Positions 8,933 through 17,286 of a stretch of 64,000 bases of DNA are shown in pieces (within the stretch, counting starts at the first letter, position 1; every line of letters begins with the position of its first letter). Location: the NCBI GenBank assembly GCA_003963145.1, contig RXJJ01000015.1, positions 124,001-188,000 of the forward strand. Reading direction: 5' to 3'. The translations under genes and the position numbers were made by a program. This stretch comes from Bradyrhizobiaceae bacterium (GTDB lineage Bacteria; Pseudomonadota; Alphaproteobacteria; Rhizobiales; Xanthobacteraceae). The notes below the pieces were generated by a model. That model made no database searches, was not told the DNA's origin, and saw only the letters and a program-made list of their open reading frames with translations.

Positions 8933-9913
8933 TTACTTCATCTTCAGTGCCGGATCGATATACTTCTTGACCACAAAGGTGCTGTAGTCGGGCTGCGTGG
9001 CAAGATTACCCAGCGCGATCTGGGTGTCCATTCCCGTTTTTAGCGCCTCTGCCGTGATGTCAACGCTGGACGGATAGACCTTCTCCACGATCATGCGCTT
9101 GACAGCCGCTTCGACGACAGCCGGATCGAGGTTTGGAAATTCCTTCTTGGCAATTGCAACGGTCTCGTCCTGATTGGCGGCGATAAAGCGCATCGCCATT
9201 TCAAGTCCGTTCGTCAGGCGCTGGGCGAGGTCCGGGTCGACATCGGTGCGGGCAGAAATCGCCGAAAAGGCATAAGGTCCATAGGCTTTTGGAAAGCCGA
9301 GCGCGACCTTCATTCCCTTGGCCACGACCTGATCGAGGCCGGGCTCATACATCACGGCGACGTCCGCCTGCTTGGCGAGGAAGGGGCCGGGTTCGGTGCC
9401 GAGCGCGACCTGGATCAGTTCCACATCGGTTTTCGGGTCCATGCCGTTTTCCTTCAGCAGCTTCATGAACAGCGACGTGGACGTGGTGGGCATCAGACCG
9501 GTCACGATTTTCTGACCCTTGAGGTCCTTGACGCTCTCGAATTTGAAATCGGGAGTGGTCGCGATCCAGACCGCTGCGCCGTTGACGACGTTGGCGATGA
9601 TATTGACCGGCGCTCCCTTGGATGCAGCGATTGCCGTCCATTCAGGTCCGTGCAGCGAAAACTGCGCGCTGCCCGAGATCACCGCGGAGAGCGCGACCGA
9701 AGGCGCGCCTGCGGTTTCCTTGGTCAGATCGAGTCCCTGCTCGGTGAAGAAGCCCTTGTCGAGAGCGACATAGAGAGGGAGATAAAGCATCGATTGGAAG
9801 GCTTGTGAAATGACGGCCTTCTTGTTTTCCGCAACGGCGGGTCCGCCCAGTCCGAGACCGGCCAGCAAAACGCCGACCGATACGGCATGCGCGATACGCT
9901 TGAACAATGACAT
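8933..9913 (-). CDS. ABC importer substrate-binding protein, NMT1/THI5-like (nitrate/sulfonate/taurine type)
   Basis: A 326-residue exported binding protein. The N-terminus has a positively charged stretch followed by a hydrophobic core (AVSVGVLLAGLGLGG) and a PAVAENKK cleavage region, so it should be periplasmic. The mature part has the NMT1-like pattern: YLPLYVALDKGFFTEQGLDL, then DLKGQKIVTGLMPTTS and ADVAVMYEPG. Proteins of this fold bind sulfonates, nitrate, pyrimidine precursors, aromatic acids and other small anions or amides. It follows the permease gene by 27 bp and precedes the amidase gene. The ligand is unknown; linkage to an amidase favours an amide or N-acyl compound. Confidence 0.85.
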   Translation of the reverse strand: MSLFKRIAHAVSVGVLLAGLGLGGPAVAENKKAVISQAFQSMLYLPLYVALDKGFFTEQGLDLTKETAGAPSVALSAVISGSAQFSLHGPEWTAIAASKGAPVNIIANVVNGAAVWIATTPDFKFESVKDLKGQKIVTGLMPTTSTSLFMKLLKENGMDPKTDVELIQVALGTEPGPFLAKQADVAVMYEPGLDQVVAKGMKVALGFPKAYGPYAFSAISARTDVDPDLAQRLTNGLEMAMRFIAANQDETVAIAKKEFPNLDPAVVEAAVKRMIVEKVYPSSVDITAEALKTGMDTQIALGNLATQPDYSTFVVKKYIDPALKMK

Positions 9914-9940
9914 GACAACTCTCCGTGTTTGTCCGAGGGA

Positions 9941-10792
9941 TTAAACTTGCAGCTGACGCGAGGTGCTGGCCATTTTCCATGGCAGCATGGCCCGCTCGAT
10001 AATGTCGATGACGTAATAGAGGATGAAGCCCATGATCATCAGGGTGAACAGGCCGACCCACACCGTGTTCAGATCATAGAGGCTCGACGCCGCGTAGATC
10101 ATGTGGCCGAGTCCGCGCTGCGACGAGATGAATTCGCCCACCACGGCGCCGACAAGACCGAAGCCGATGTTGATGCGGAAGGTCGCGATGATCGACGGCA
10201 GGGTGGACGGCACCACGGCCCGGTAGAAGATCTGGTGCTTGGTCGCTCCCATCGAGACCATCAGGGATTGCAGGTCGGTATCGGCATCTTTCGCGGCCTG
10301 ATAGGCGGCGATCAGGGCAACGATGGCGGTCAGCGAAACCGCGAGCGCCACTTTTGAAAACAGGCCAGTGCCGAACCACAGAATGATGATCGGCGCGAAA
10401 GCGATTTTCGGAACGCTGTTGATGGCGATGATGAAGGGCTCAACCAGCTTGGCGACAAAGGTCGAATACCACAGCGCAAGGCCGATCACGGAGCCGAGGA
10501 TGGTGCCGATGACGAAGCCGAGAATGGCCTCGAACAGGGTGTACCATGTGTCTGACAAAAGTTCGCCGGTGAGGGTCATCTTGTAGGCGAGGGCGAAGAT
10601 GCCGGCGGGAGATCCGACCAGAAAATTCGAAATCCACCCCATGCGCACGCCGAATTCCCACAGCGCAAAGAACACGATCACGGCGAGGGCCTGGAGAGTC
10701 GCGCGTCCCAGGGGCGTGTCGAACACCGGAGGGCGGCGCTTGCGGCTCTTGCGTTTGGTTTGAGTCGTTGTATCGGGCATGGCAAGCGTCAC
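9941..10792 (-). CDS. ABC importer permease (SsuC/TauC/NrtB type)
   Basis: A 283-residue permease with a basic cytoplasmic N-terminus (TTQTKRKSRKRRPP) and about six transmembrane segments. The EAA-type coupling loop, which contacts the ATPase, is in the second half (MVSMGATKHQIFYRAVVPSTLPSI). Its start overlaps the stop of the ATPase gene by 4 bp (ATGA), indicating translational coupling. It forms the membrane channel of the importer with the products of the 10789 and 8933 genes. Confidence 0.88.
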   Translation of the reverse strand: MTLAMPDTTTQTKRKSRKRRPPVFDTPLGRATLQALAVIVFFALWEFGVRMGWISNFLVGSPAGIFALAYKMTLTGELLSDTWYTLFEAILGFVIGTILGSVIGLALWYSTFVAKLVEPFIIAINSVPKIAFAPIIILWFGTGLFSKVALAVSLTAIVALIAAYQAAKDADTDLQSLMVSMGATKHQIFYRAVVPSTLPSIIATFRINIGFGLVGAVVGEFISSQRGLGHMIYAASSLYDLNTVWVGLFTLMIMGFILYYVIDIIERAMLPWKMASTSRQLQV

Positions 10793-11571
10793 GACGTGGC
10801 CTCGGTCTGGATATCAAGTTCGGCGCAAAGCGCATGGAAATAGCCGGAGAAGCGGCTGTCGCTGCGCGCCGCGATCGGCGAGCGGGCTTCGATGTCGATG
10901 TCGTGAACGGTCTTTACCCGTGCCGGCCGGCCGCTCAGCACCACCACGCGCTTGGACAGCGCGACGGCCTCGTCGATATCGTGGGTCACCAGGATGACGG
11001 TCTTGTTATAGGTTTCGACCGCATCCTTCAGCACGCCTTCGAGATAAAGCCGCGTCTGGTAATCGAGCGCAGAGAAAGGCTCATCGAGCAGCAGGATATC
11101 CGGGTCCATGATGAGCGTGCGGATCAGCGCCACACGCTGGCGCATGCCGCCGGACAGCATCTTGGGATAGGCGTTCTCGAATCCGCCAAGGCCGAATTGC
11201 TGGAGATAGATACGCGCCTTGTCCACGGCCTTGCCGGGATCGACGCCGCGTGTCTCTAGCCCGAGCATCACGTTGCCGAGCACCGTGCGCCATGGAAACA
11301 AAAGGTCCTTCTGCATCATGTAGCCGACGCGGCCGCGCAGGCTTTCTACTTCCTCACCGCGAAAATGAATTGTGCCGGAACTCGGCTCCAGCAATCCGGC
11401 GATGATGTTGAAGATGGTGGTTTTGCCGCATCCGCTGGGGCCGATGATGCTGACAAAATCGCGCTCGTTGATCGTGAAAGAGAGATCGTCGAGCACCTGG
11501 ACGTCGCCGGCCTTGCCGGTGAACGATTTGCGGATATTTTTGACGTTGAGTTGAACTGATGTGCTTTGCAT
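10789..11571 (-). CDS. ABC importer ATPase (SsuB/TauB/NrtD type)
   Basis: A 260-residue ATP-binding subunit. Walker A is GPSGCGKTT, the signature is LSGGMRQRVALIR, Walker B is DILLLDEPFSAL, and the switch His lies in LVTHDIDEA. I place the start at 11571 (MQSTSVQLNVKNIRKSF), since the nucleotide-binding domain begins there and an AGGCG lies just upstream; the ATG at 11595 would add eight residues. It is the first gene of the operon that also encodes the permease, binding protein and amidase. About 265 bp upstream of it are free of genes and should hold the promoter. Confidence 0.88.
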   Translation of the reverse strand: MQSTSVQLNVKNIRKSFTGKAGDVQVLDDLSFTINERDFVSIIGPSGCGKTTIFNIIAGLLEPSSGTIHFRGEEVESLRGRVGYMMQKDLLFPWRTVLGNVMLGLETRGVDPGKAVDKARIYLQQFGLGGFENAYPKMLSGGMRQRVALIRTLIMDPDILLLDEPFSALDYQTRLYLEGVLKDAVETYNKTVILVTHDIDEAVALSKRVVVLSGRPARVKTVHDIDIEARSPIAARSDSRFSGYFHALCAELDIQTEATS

Positions 11572-11836
11572 GGCAACGCCTAACGCAACTTGCATGCCAG
11601 CACGCGCAGGAGAAAACCCGTTGCATTTCGCAAGGTTAAAGTATGGATGGCAGGTGCCTCAAAGCTGCTGCCATCTCCTTATGCAAATACGAAAAAGTGG
11701 CCACATATTTGAGCAAGCGCTCGTGCGCGCCGCAACCATCTCTCGCTCAGAATATGATGAAAATTTTGCGGTCAATGCCGTCAATTATAACGGCGATAGC
11801 ATTTCGCTCGATGGAATGATGTGTCGAACGAGAACG

Positions 11837-12100
11837 TCAGGCGGCGAGAAATTCGACGCCGATCATGGACCCCTTGCGCCAGATCAGCCGGCAGCGCGTC
11901 AATTTGCGCACGTCCTTGGTGAAGGCCACGTTGATAACGCCGGGAACTGCCCCAGCATCCTTGACCTCGATGCAGGCGCCGGTGGTTGAGAGATCGACAA
12001 CGGTGCAGTCGCGTTTTGCGAAGCCGCCGTCCAGTGTCATCCATGCGCCGTTTGTGGTCTTGTGGCGTGTCTTGCGGGTTTCGCGTTTGAAAACGGACAT
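11837..12100 (-). CDS. Small single-domain PilZ protein
   Basis: An 87-residue protein consisting of one PilZ beta-barrel. The second c-di-GMP motif, D/NxSxxG, is seen as VDLSTTGACIEV. The first, RxxxR, appears weakened: the N-terminus reads KRETRKTR, giving KxxxR rather than RxxxR at the right spacing, so c-di-GMP binding is uncertain. The start is set at 12100 rather than 12124 because an ideal AGGAGG (complement at 12107-12112) lies 6 bases upstream. It stands alone between two importer operons on the same strand. The partner is unknown; such proteins commonly act in motility, exopolysaccharide or envelope control. Confidence 0.78.
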   Translation of the reverse strand: MSVFKRETRKTRHKTTNGAWMTLDGGFAKRDCTVVDLSTTGACIEVKDAGAVPGVINVAFTKDVRKLTRCRLIWRKGSMIGVEFLAA

Positions 12101-12249
12101 TTTGAACCTCCTGATATCCCGCAATATGGCAGGAGGAACTTTCAGAAAATTTGAGACAAATGTCCGGATAATGCGTGATCGATTCGGACCTTGTTAAGCA
12201 TGTCGGTCCGCGGGAGGGTTGCAAGGGCTCTGGCGCTCCGCCGCTCTTG

Positions 12250-13029
12250 CTAAGCCGCCTTGCGTGAATGGTCGCTGTGGAGCTGCGAGGACAGCACTCG
12301 CCGCCACTCGTTGAATTCGGGGCTGACCACGTCACGCGGGCGCGGCAGGTCGATGGTGTATTCGCTGTCGATACGGCCAGGACCGGGAGACATCACCACC
12401 ACGCGGTCGGCAAGAAAGATCGCTTCCTCGATGGCGTGCGTGACGAACAGCACGGTCAGTCCGGTCTGCGACCAGATCTGCACCAATTCGTCCTGAAGGC
12501 GTTCGCGCGTCATGGCATCGAGCGCGCCGAACGGCTCGTCCATCAGCACCATGTCGGCGTCATTGGCCAGAACGCGGGCGATAGCGACGCGCTGCTTCAT
12601 TCCGCCCGACAGCTGATGAGGATAGACGTCGGCAAAGCGCTGCAGGCCGACAAGCTCGATGAATTTCTCCGCGGTCTCGCGCACCTCGGCGGCGGGACGG
12701 CCGCGCGATTTCGGACCGAAGCCGATATTGTCGCGCACGCTGAGCCAGGGAAACAGGCCGTAGTCCTGAAACACCATGCCGCGGCTCGGGCCCGGCCCCT
12801 CGATCGGCATGCCCCACATCAGGGCTTCGCCCTGGGTCGCTTTCTCGAAGCCCGCGGCCATTCGCAACAGTGTGGATTTGCCGCAGCCGGATGCGCCGAT
12901 CAGGCAGATGAACTCGCCCTTGCGCACGGTGAGGTTCGCGCCGCGCAGCGCCTCGATGGCGCGGCCGTTCTGCGAATAGGTCTTGCCGACATTCTTCATC
13001 TGGAGGATGGGCACGGCGGAATCAGCCAT
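12250..13029 (-). CDS. ABC importer ATPase (SsuB/TauB type), second importer
   Basis: A 259-residue ATPase with Walker A at residues 45-53 (GASGCGKST), the Q-loop in MVFQDYGLFPW, the signature LSGGMKQRVAIAR, Walker B DMVLMDEPFGAL and the switch His in FVTHAIEEA. It overlaps the permease gene by 8 bp and is the last gene of the operon, the reverse of the order in the neighbouring importer operon at 8933-11571. The importer stands back to back with the allophanate hydrolase gene. This matches the gene arrangement often labelled urea-carboxylase-related ABC transporter, some members of which belong to guanidine or urea-derivative utilisation; that function is inference here. Confidence 0.88.
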   Translation of the reverse strand: MADSAVPILQMKNVGKTYSQNGRAIEALRGANLTVRKGEFICLIGASGCGKSTLLRMAAGFEKATQGEALMWGMPIEGPGPSRGMVFQDYGLFPWLSVRDNIGFGPKSRGRPAAEVRETAEKFIELVGLQRFADVYPHQLSGGMKQRVAIARVLANDADMVLMDEPFGALDAMTRERLQDELVQIWSQTGLTVLFVTHAIEEAIFLADRVVVMSPGPGRIDSEYTIDLPRPRDVVSPEFNEWRRVLSSQLHSDHSRKAA

Positions 13030-13873
13030 GGGACGGGCTCCATTTCAACAGACGCCGGCCGATCAGCATCACGAGCTGGTCCGACAGGAAACCGACCACG
13101 CCAATCACGATCATGCCGCAGATCACGATTTCGGTGCGCGACAATTGCCGCGCCTCCATGATGATCGCACCGAGCCCGGTCTGCACGCCGGTCATTTCGC
13201 CGACCACGATGACGACCCAGGCGAAGCCGAGGCCGAGCCGCATGCCGGTGAAAATGGAAGGCAACGCGGCCGGCAGCACGACGCGGAAGAACTGCGCCGA
13301 GCCGGTGCATCCCAGCATCGAGGCCGCCTCGAACAGGCGCGGCTCGACGGAGCGCACGCCGAAGATGGTGTTGACGAGGATCGGATAGAACGCGCCGAGG
13401 AATACCAGAAAGAAAGCCGAGCGCGGACCGAGGCCGAAAATGATCATCGCCAGCGGCAGCCATGCCGTCACCGGCACCGGCCGCAGAATTTGCAACGTCG
13501 GATCGATGGTCTGGCGGACCAGCGGTACGCGGCCGATCAGCATGCCGAGCGGCAGCGCGACCAGCAGCGCCAATGCGAAGCCCCCGTAGACACGGCTCAT
13601 CGATGCAAGCAGATGCGTCATGAGCGTACGGCTGTAGGCGTCGTCGTTGACGCCGCCGAAGGCGAGGTCGCGCATCTCCATCCACACGTCATAGGGCGGC
13701 GGAATCAGGCTGCCCGGCCTTCCGGTGGTGGAAAAATGCCAGAACACAAGCATTACGACGGGAAAGGCAACGGCCAGCACGAAGGGACGCAGCCGCGGCC
13801 ATAATGCGGCGCGTGGCGCAGGCTCGGCTGCGGCCACACCCGTATCCGGCGTATCGGACGCGACCGTACTCAT
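13022..13873 (-). CDS. ABC importer permease (SsuC/TauC type), second importer
   Basis: A 283-residue permease with a soluble Ala/Pro-rich N-terminus of about 25 residues, then about six membrane spans. The coupling loop reads EAASMLGCTGSAQFFRVVLP, a clear EAA motif. Its start codon touches the binding-protein gene (13873) and its end overlaps the ATPase gene, so all three are tightly coupled. It should be the transmembrane channel delivering the unknown solute to the cytoplasm. Confidence 0.88.
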   Translation of the reverse strand: MSTVASDTPDTGVAAAEPAPRAALWPRLRPFVLAVAFPVVMLVFWHFSTTGRPGSLIPPPYDVWMEMRDLAFGGVNDDAYSRTLMTHLLASMSRVYGGFALALLVALPLGMLIGRVPLVRQTIDPTLQILRPVPVTAWLPLAMIIFGLGPRSAFFLVFLGAFYPILVNTIFGVRSVEPRLFEAASMLGCTGSAQFFRVVLPAALPSIFTGMRLGLGFAWVVIVVGEMTGVQTGLGAIIMEARQLSRTEIVICGMIVIGVVGFLSDQLVMLIGRRLLKWSPSHG

Positions 13874-14838
13874 CAGGTCGGTTTCACCTGATCGACGAAG
13901 CTGGTGTCGATGAAGGTTGCGAAGTCGGGCAGTTTCTTGATCTGCTTCAGGTCCAGCATGTGATCGGCATAAATTTTTGCCCGCTGGATCTGCTCCGGTC
14001 CCATTTTCCAGGTCAGTTCGACATTCGGAAGCGAAGCTTCGATGGCTTCCTTCTTCTGTCCGAGTTTACTGACCGCCATCGCGACTGTCGCATCCTTGTT
14101 CGCGGTCGCGTAGTCGGTGGCGCGCTGATGAATGCCGACCATCACCTTCACCAGATCGGGCTTCTCGGTAATCAGGTCACGGTGCGTGCCCGACACCATG
14201 TTCAGCGATCCCATCGCGGTCGAGTAGGGATATTCGATCAGCGAACCCACGCCGGTCGAGAGCGAAACGCCGGGGCCTGGTTCGGCGCCGACATAGGCGT
14301 CGATGTCGCCGCGCGCGAGAGCGATGTGCATTTCGCTGAACGACACGCGGACCGGCTCGACATCCTTGATCGACATCCCTTCCATGCGCAGCCGCTCGAG
14401 GAAGAACACCTCCTGCGTGGTGCCCGGGAATACAGCCACGCGCTTGCCCTTCAGGTCCTGAAGGGTTTTGAGGTTTTCTTCCTTCTTGCCGATGATCGCC
14501 ATGCCGCGGTTGCAGCAGGAGGCGATGACAACGACGGGCTCGCCCGCAGCCGCGCCAAGGGTGCCTGCAGCAATGCCGAATGCGCCGATATCGACCGATT
14601 TGGTGACAACGGCGTTTTTGCACTCGGTCGGCGTCTCGAATGGAATGACTTCGACCTTGTAACCGGCCGGAGCGAATTGCGGATAGAAATAGGGGGCGAT
14701 CGAGTGGATCAGCTTGAGCGCCCCGGCGCGAATGACGATCGGCTCGTCGGCGCGCAGGATGGCCGGCGCGCCGAGCAGGCCCGCTCCAATTCCTGCGCCA
14801 AGCCCTGCGATGAATTCACGGCGGCGAATAAAACCCAT
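13873..14838 (-). CDS. ABC importer substrate-binding protein, Tat-exported, NMT1-like
   Basis: A 321-residue periplasmic binding protein starting MGFIRRREFIAGLGAGIGAG, a twin-arginine-like signal with cleavage after about residue 30. The start at 14838 is preferred over 14877 because GGAGCG lies 6 bases upstream and the signal begins there. The mature domain has the NMT1-like segments NAVVTKSVDIGAFGIAAG, DLKGKRVAVFPG and RGDIDAYVGAEPGPG. It is the first gene of the transporter operon and faces the allophanate hydrolase gene across 436 bp. Probable ligands are urea-like or carboxylated nitrogen compounds, inferred from the neighbouring hydrolase only. Confidence 0.86.
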   Translation of the reverse strand: MGFIRRREFIAGLGAGIGAGLLGAPAILRADEPIVIRAGALKLIHSIAPYFYPQFAPAGYKVEVIPFETPTECKNAVVTKSVDIGAFGIAAGTLGAAAGEPVVVIASCCNRGMAIIGKKEENLKTLQDLKGKRVAVFPGTTQEVFFLERLRMEGMSIKDVEPVRVSFSEMHIALARGDIDAYVGAEPGPGVSLSTGVGSLIEYPYSTAMGSLNMVSGTHRDLITEKPDLVKVMVGIHQRATDYATANKDATVAMAVSKLGQKKEAIEASLPNVELTWKMGPEQIQRAKIYADHMLDLKQIKKLPDFATFIDTSFVDQVKPT

Positions 14839-15274
14839 GTTTGACGCTCCTATTGTTTCATCAGGACTGTGCAACAAATGTGCCGTTGCACAGGCTCGTG
14901 ATGGGCCGTTGAAACATGGTGATCGCCGCTTTTTTGCGAGGTCGCTACCGTGCGGACAGCAGGCTGCTTTTTTTCATGCTGTCGCATGAAAAACATCAAA
15001 GGCTTGCGGCTATGGCGGAGCGCCTGACTGAAACGCGATTTTTTCAGCATCGAGGATGCAGTTTCGACATCCAGCCGGGCACGACACGCAAACTGACCGC
15101 TGCAATATCGCGCGGCTCATGCTTATTCGTTAGGCAAACGACAGGGATGGAACGCTCCCGCGATACTTTTTGAAATGACGGGCGGTATCTGCAAGAGTCT
15201 TGTCGATGAAGGGGCCGAGGTCGTATCAGGAGTGACCGTCGCGGCGATGGCGCGGCCATTTTAGGGGAGACCGC
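14839..15274. other. Divergent intergenic region between importer and allophanate hydrolase
   Basis: This is 436 bp without a convincing gene; the short open frames here have no Shine-Dalgarno site or recognisable protein. Besides the sigma-54-like element at 14867-14893 it holds a perfect 10-bp inverted repeat, TTTTTCATGC at 14970-14979 and GCATGAAAAA at 14984-14993 with loop TGTC, which looks more like an operator than a terminator because it is AT-rich and between divergent genes. I saw no sigma-54 element directed toward the hydrolase. That gene has a good GGGGAG ribosome-binding site. Confidence 0.6.
14867..14893 (-). promoter_or_regulatory. Sigma-54-type -24/-12 element inside a 9-bp inverted repeat, upstream of the second importer
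   Basis: Read on the minus strand, CGGCACATTTGTTGCA matches the RpoN pattern (GGCAC, five bases, TTGC), missing only the leading T of TGGCAC. It lies about 20 bases before the Shine-Dalgarno site of the binding-protein gene starting at 14838, so the transcript would have a very short leader. The same bases sit in a perfect inverted repeat, CTGTGCAAC (14867-14875) and GTTGCACAG (14885-14893), separated by 9 bp. The repeat could be a regulator site competing with polymerase. Confidence 0.5.
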
Positions 15275-17080
15275 ATGATCGAGACTGTTGCGGAGATTGT
15301 TTCCGCGCACCGCTCAGGCAAAGTGTCGCCGCGTGACACCGTTGCCCGCAGTTTCGCGCGTATCCGTGAGTATGACGATCCGGCGGTTTTCATAAGCCTG
15401 CGTGACGAAGCCGAGGCCATCGCTGAAGCTGAAGCGCTCTCTTCAAAGGAGGGGGCGGCGCAACTGCCGCTGTTCGGTGTGCCGGTTGCGGTGAAGGACA
15501 ACATCGATGTGGCGGGTCTTCCGACCACGGCGGCGTGTCCGGCCTTCTCCTACATGCCCGCACAGGATGCCGTCTCGGTGCGGCGGCTCCGTGCTGCCGG
15601 CGCCATCGTGATCGGAAAAACCAATCTCGATCAGTTCGCGACCGGACTTGTCGGCGTGCGCTCGCCTTACGGCATTCCGAGAAATCCCATTCGCGCCGAT
15701 CTCATTCCGGGAGGATCGAGTTCAGGTTCGGCTGTCGCGGTGGCGGCGGGTCTGGTGCCGTTGTCGCTCGGCACTGACACAGCAGGTTCGGGACGCGTTC
15801 CCGCGATGCTCAATAACATCGTGGGCCTTAAGCCAAGTCTCGGTCTGATCTCGACCAGCGGAGTCCTGCCGGCCTGCCGCACGCTTGATTGCGTCTCGAT
15901 TTTTTCTCTCAACGTCGATGATGCCGTGATCGCGCTCCAGGCGATGGCGGCGTTCGATGAGACCGATCCCTATTCACGCCGCAGGCCGTTCGGTGCTGTC
16001 GGCGGGTTGCCGCAAGGGTTGCGTCTGGGCGTGCCGCGCGCCGGGCAGTTGAAATTTTACGGGGATACCAAAGCGGCCGAAGGCTATGACGCCGCACTCA
16101 AGCGCTTTATCGCGCTTGGAGCGAAGCCGGTCGAATTCGATATCGAGCCGTTTTATGAACTGGCGCTGCTTCTCTACAACGGCCCCTGGGTGGCCGAACG
16201 CTATCTCGTTATCCGCGATCTTCTGAAAAAAGATCCGGATGCCGTCCATCCGGTGACGCGTGACATCACGCTGAAAGGCGAGCCCATGACGGCGGCGGAT
16301 GCGTTCGCGGCGTTTTACAAATTGCAGGCAATGCGCCGTGTCAGCGAGAACGTGTTCGCGCAATTCGACGCCATGCTGCTGCCGACTGCGCCGTCCGCAT
16401 ACACCGTGGACGAAGTGCTTGAAAATCCGGTCGAGCTCAATAGCCGCAACGGCACCTATACCAATTTCGTCAACTTCCTCGATCTGTCCGCGCTGGCGCT
16501 GCCGGTGTCGATGCGTAGCGACGGGATTCCCTTCGGCATCACGCTGGTCGGAAAAGGCGGTGACGACGCGCTGCTCGCCAGCATTGGCCGTGTTTTCCAT
16601 GCCGGCTCCAACCTTGCCGCCGGCGCGCTCAAGGTTCCGGTGCCTTCGCCAGCTGCGCCGTCACCGTTTGTGAAGGAGGGCGAGGTCGCTCTTGCCGTTG
16701 TCGGCGCGCATCTGTCGGGCATGACGCTGAACAGCGAGTTGCGCGAGCTGGGTGGGCGGCTGCTGGAGGTTACGGACACAGCGCCGGATTATCGTCTCTA
16801 CGCGCTGAACGGCACGGTGCCGCCGAAACCCGGACTGCTGCGGGTCGGCGAGGGGAAGGGCGCCTCCATCGCGGTCGAAACATGGGCGCTGTCCACCGAG
16901 GCGTTCGGCGCGTTTGTCGAAGGGATTCCTTCTCCGTTGTCGATCGGAACGGTCAGACTTGCTGGTGGCGCGACGGTGAAAGGCTTTCTGGTCGAGGCGC
17001 TGGCGGTCGAAGGCAGCCATGACATTTCGCATTTCGGTGGCTGGCGCGCCTATATGGAGGCGCAGGCAAAGACGGCTTGA
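15275..17080 (+). CDS. atzF: Allophanate hydrolase
   Basis: A 601-residue two-domain enzyme that converts allophanate to CO2 and ammonia. Residues 1 to about 440 are an amidase signature domain with Lys74 (PVAVKDNID), Ser148 (PGGSSSGSA) and Ser172 (TAGSGRVPA). The family-typical SLGTDTAGSGRVPA and SYMPAQDAVSVRRL segments are present. The C-terminal 150 residues (VGAHLSGMTLNSELRELGG to the end) form the AtzF/DUR1,2-type decarboxylating domain, so the protein is full length. No urea carboxylase, biuret hydrolase or cyanuric acid hydrolase gene is in the window. The gene is divergent from an importer and 295 bp upstream of the urea importer. Confidence 0.92.
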   Translation: MIETVAEIVSAHRSGKVSPRDTVARSFARIREYDDPAVFISLRDEAEAIAEAEALSSKEGAAQLPLFGVPVAVKDNIDVAGLPTTAACPAFSYMPAQDAVSVRRLRAAGAIVIGKTNLDQFATGLVGVRSPYGIPRNPIRADLIPGGSSSGSAVAVAAGLVPLSLGTDTAGSGRVPAMLNNIVGLKPSLGLISTSGVLPACRTLDCVSIFSLNVDDAVIALQAMAAFDETDPYSRRRPFGAVGGLPQGLRLGVPRAGQLKFYGDTKAAEGYDAALKRFIALGAKPVEFDIEPFYELALLLYNGPWVAERYLVIRDLLKKDPDAVHPVTRDITLKGEPMTAADAFAAFYKLQAMRRVSENVFAQFDAMLLPTAPSAYTVDEVLENPVELNSRNGTYTNFVNFLDLSALALPVSMRSDGIPFGITLVGKGGDDALLASIGRVFHAGSNLAAGALKVPVPSPAAPSPFVKEGEVALAVVGAHLSGMTLNSELRELGGRLLEVTDTAPDYRLYALNGTVPPKPGLLRVGEGKGASIAVETWALSTEAFGAFVEGIPSPLSIGTVRLAGGATVKGFLVEALAVEGSHDISHFGGWRAYMEAQAKTA

Positions 17081-17152
17081 GCGCCCGTCATTGATCAATT
17101 TCAGATCAGTGGTGCGTCTATAATTCTTGGCGCGCACATCCACAGCCAAATA

Positions 17153-17169
17153 TGCCTAATTGATGCGCA
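17153..17169 (+). promoter_or_regulatory. Possible NtrC-binding half-site pair upstream of urtA
   Basis: TGCCTAATTGATGCGCA has the TGC-N11-GCA framework of an NtrC site, and lies 118 bp upstream of the sigma-54 promoter, a usual enhancer distance. Inner positions match the consensus (TGCACC-N5-GGTGCA) poorly, so this is a weak call. It overlaps the 8-bp palindrome ATGCGCAT (17163-17170). Confidence 0.3.
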
Positions 17170-17286
17170 TATAGATTTGAATTTAGTCGAGAGAGCCGCC
17201 TAAAAATGAGGCGACAATTCAGCCCAAATACCCGCCTCATCGTGATTTTGCTAAGCAGCTGAAAAGCTTAGGACTGCCGCACGCGG

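Noticed and set aside
11585-11599. A sigma-54-like element (minus strand TGGCATGCAAGTTGC) before the first importer operon
   Set aside because: The sixth base of TGGCAC is changed and the predicted start would fall only 2 bases before the ATG at 11571, leaving no leader for a ribosome-binding site.
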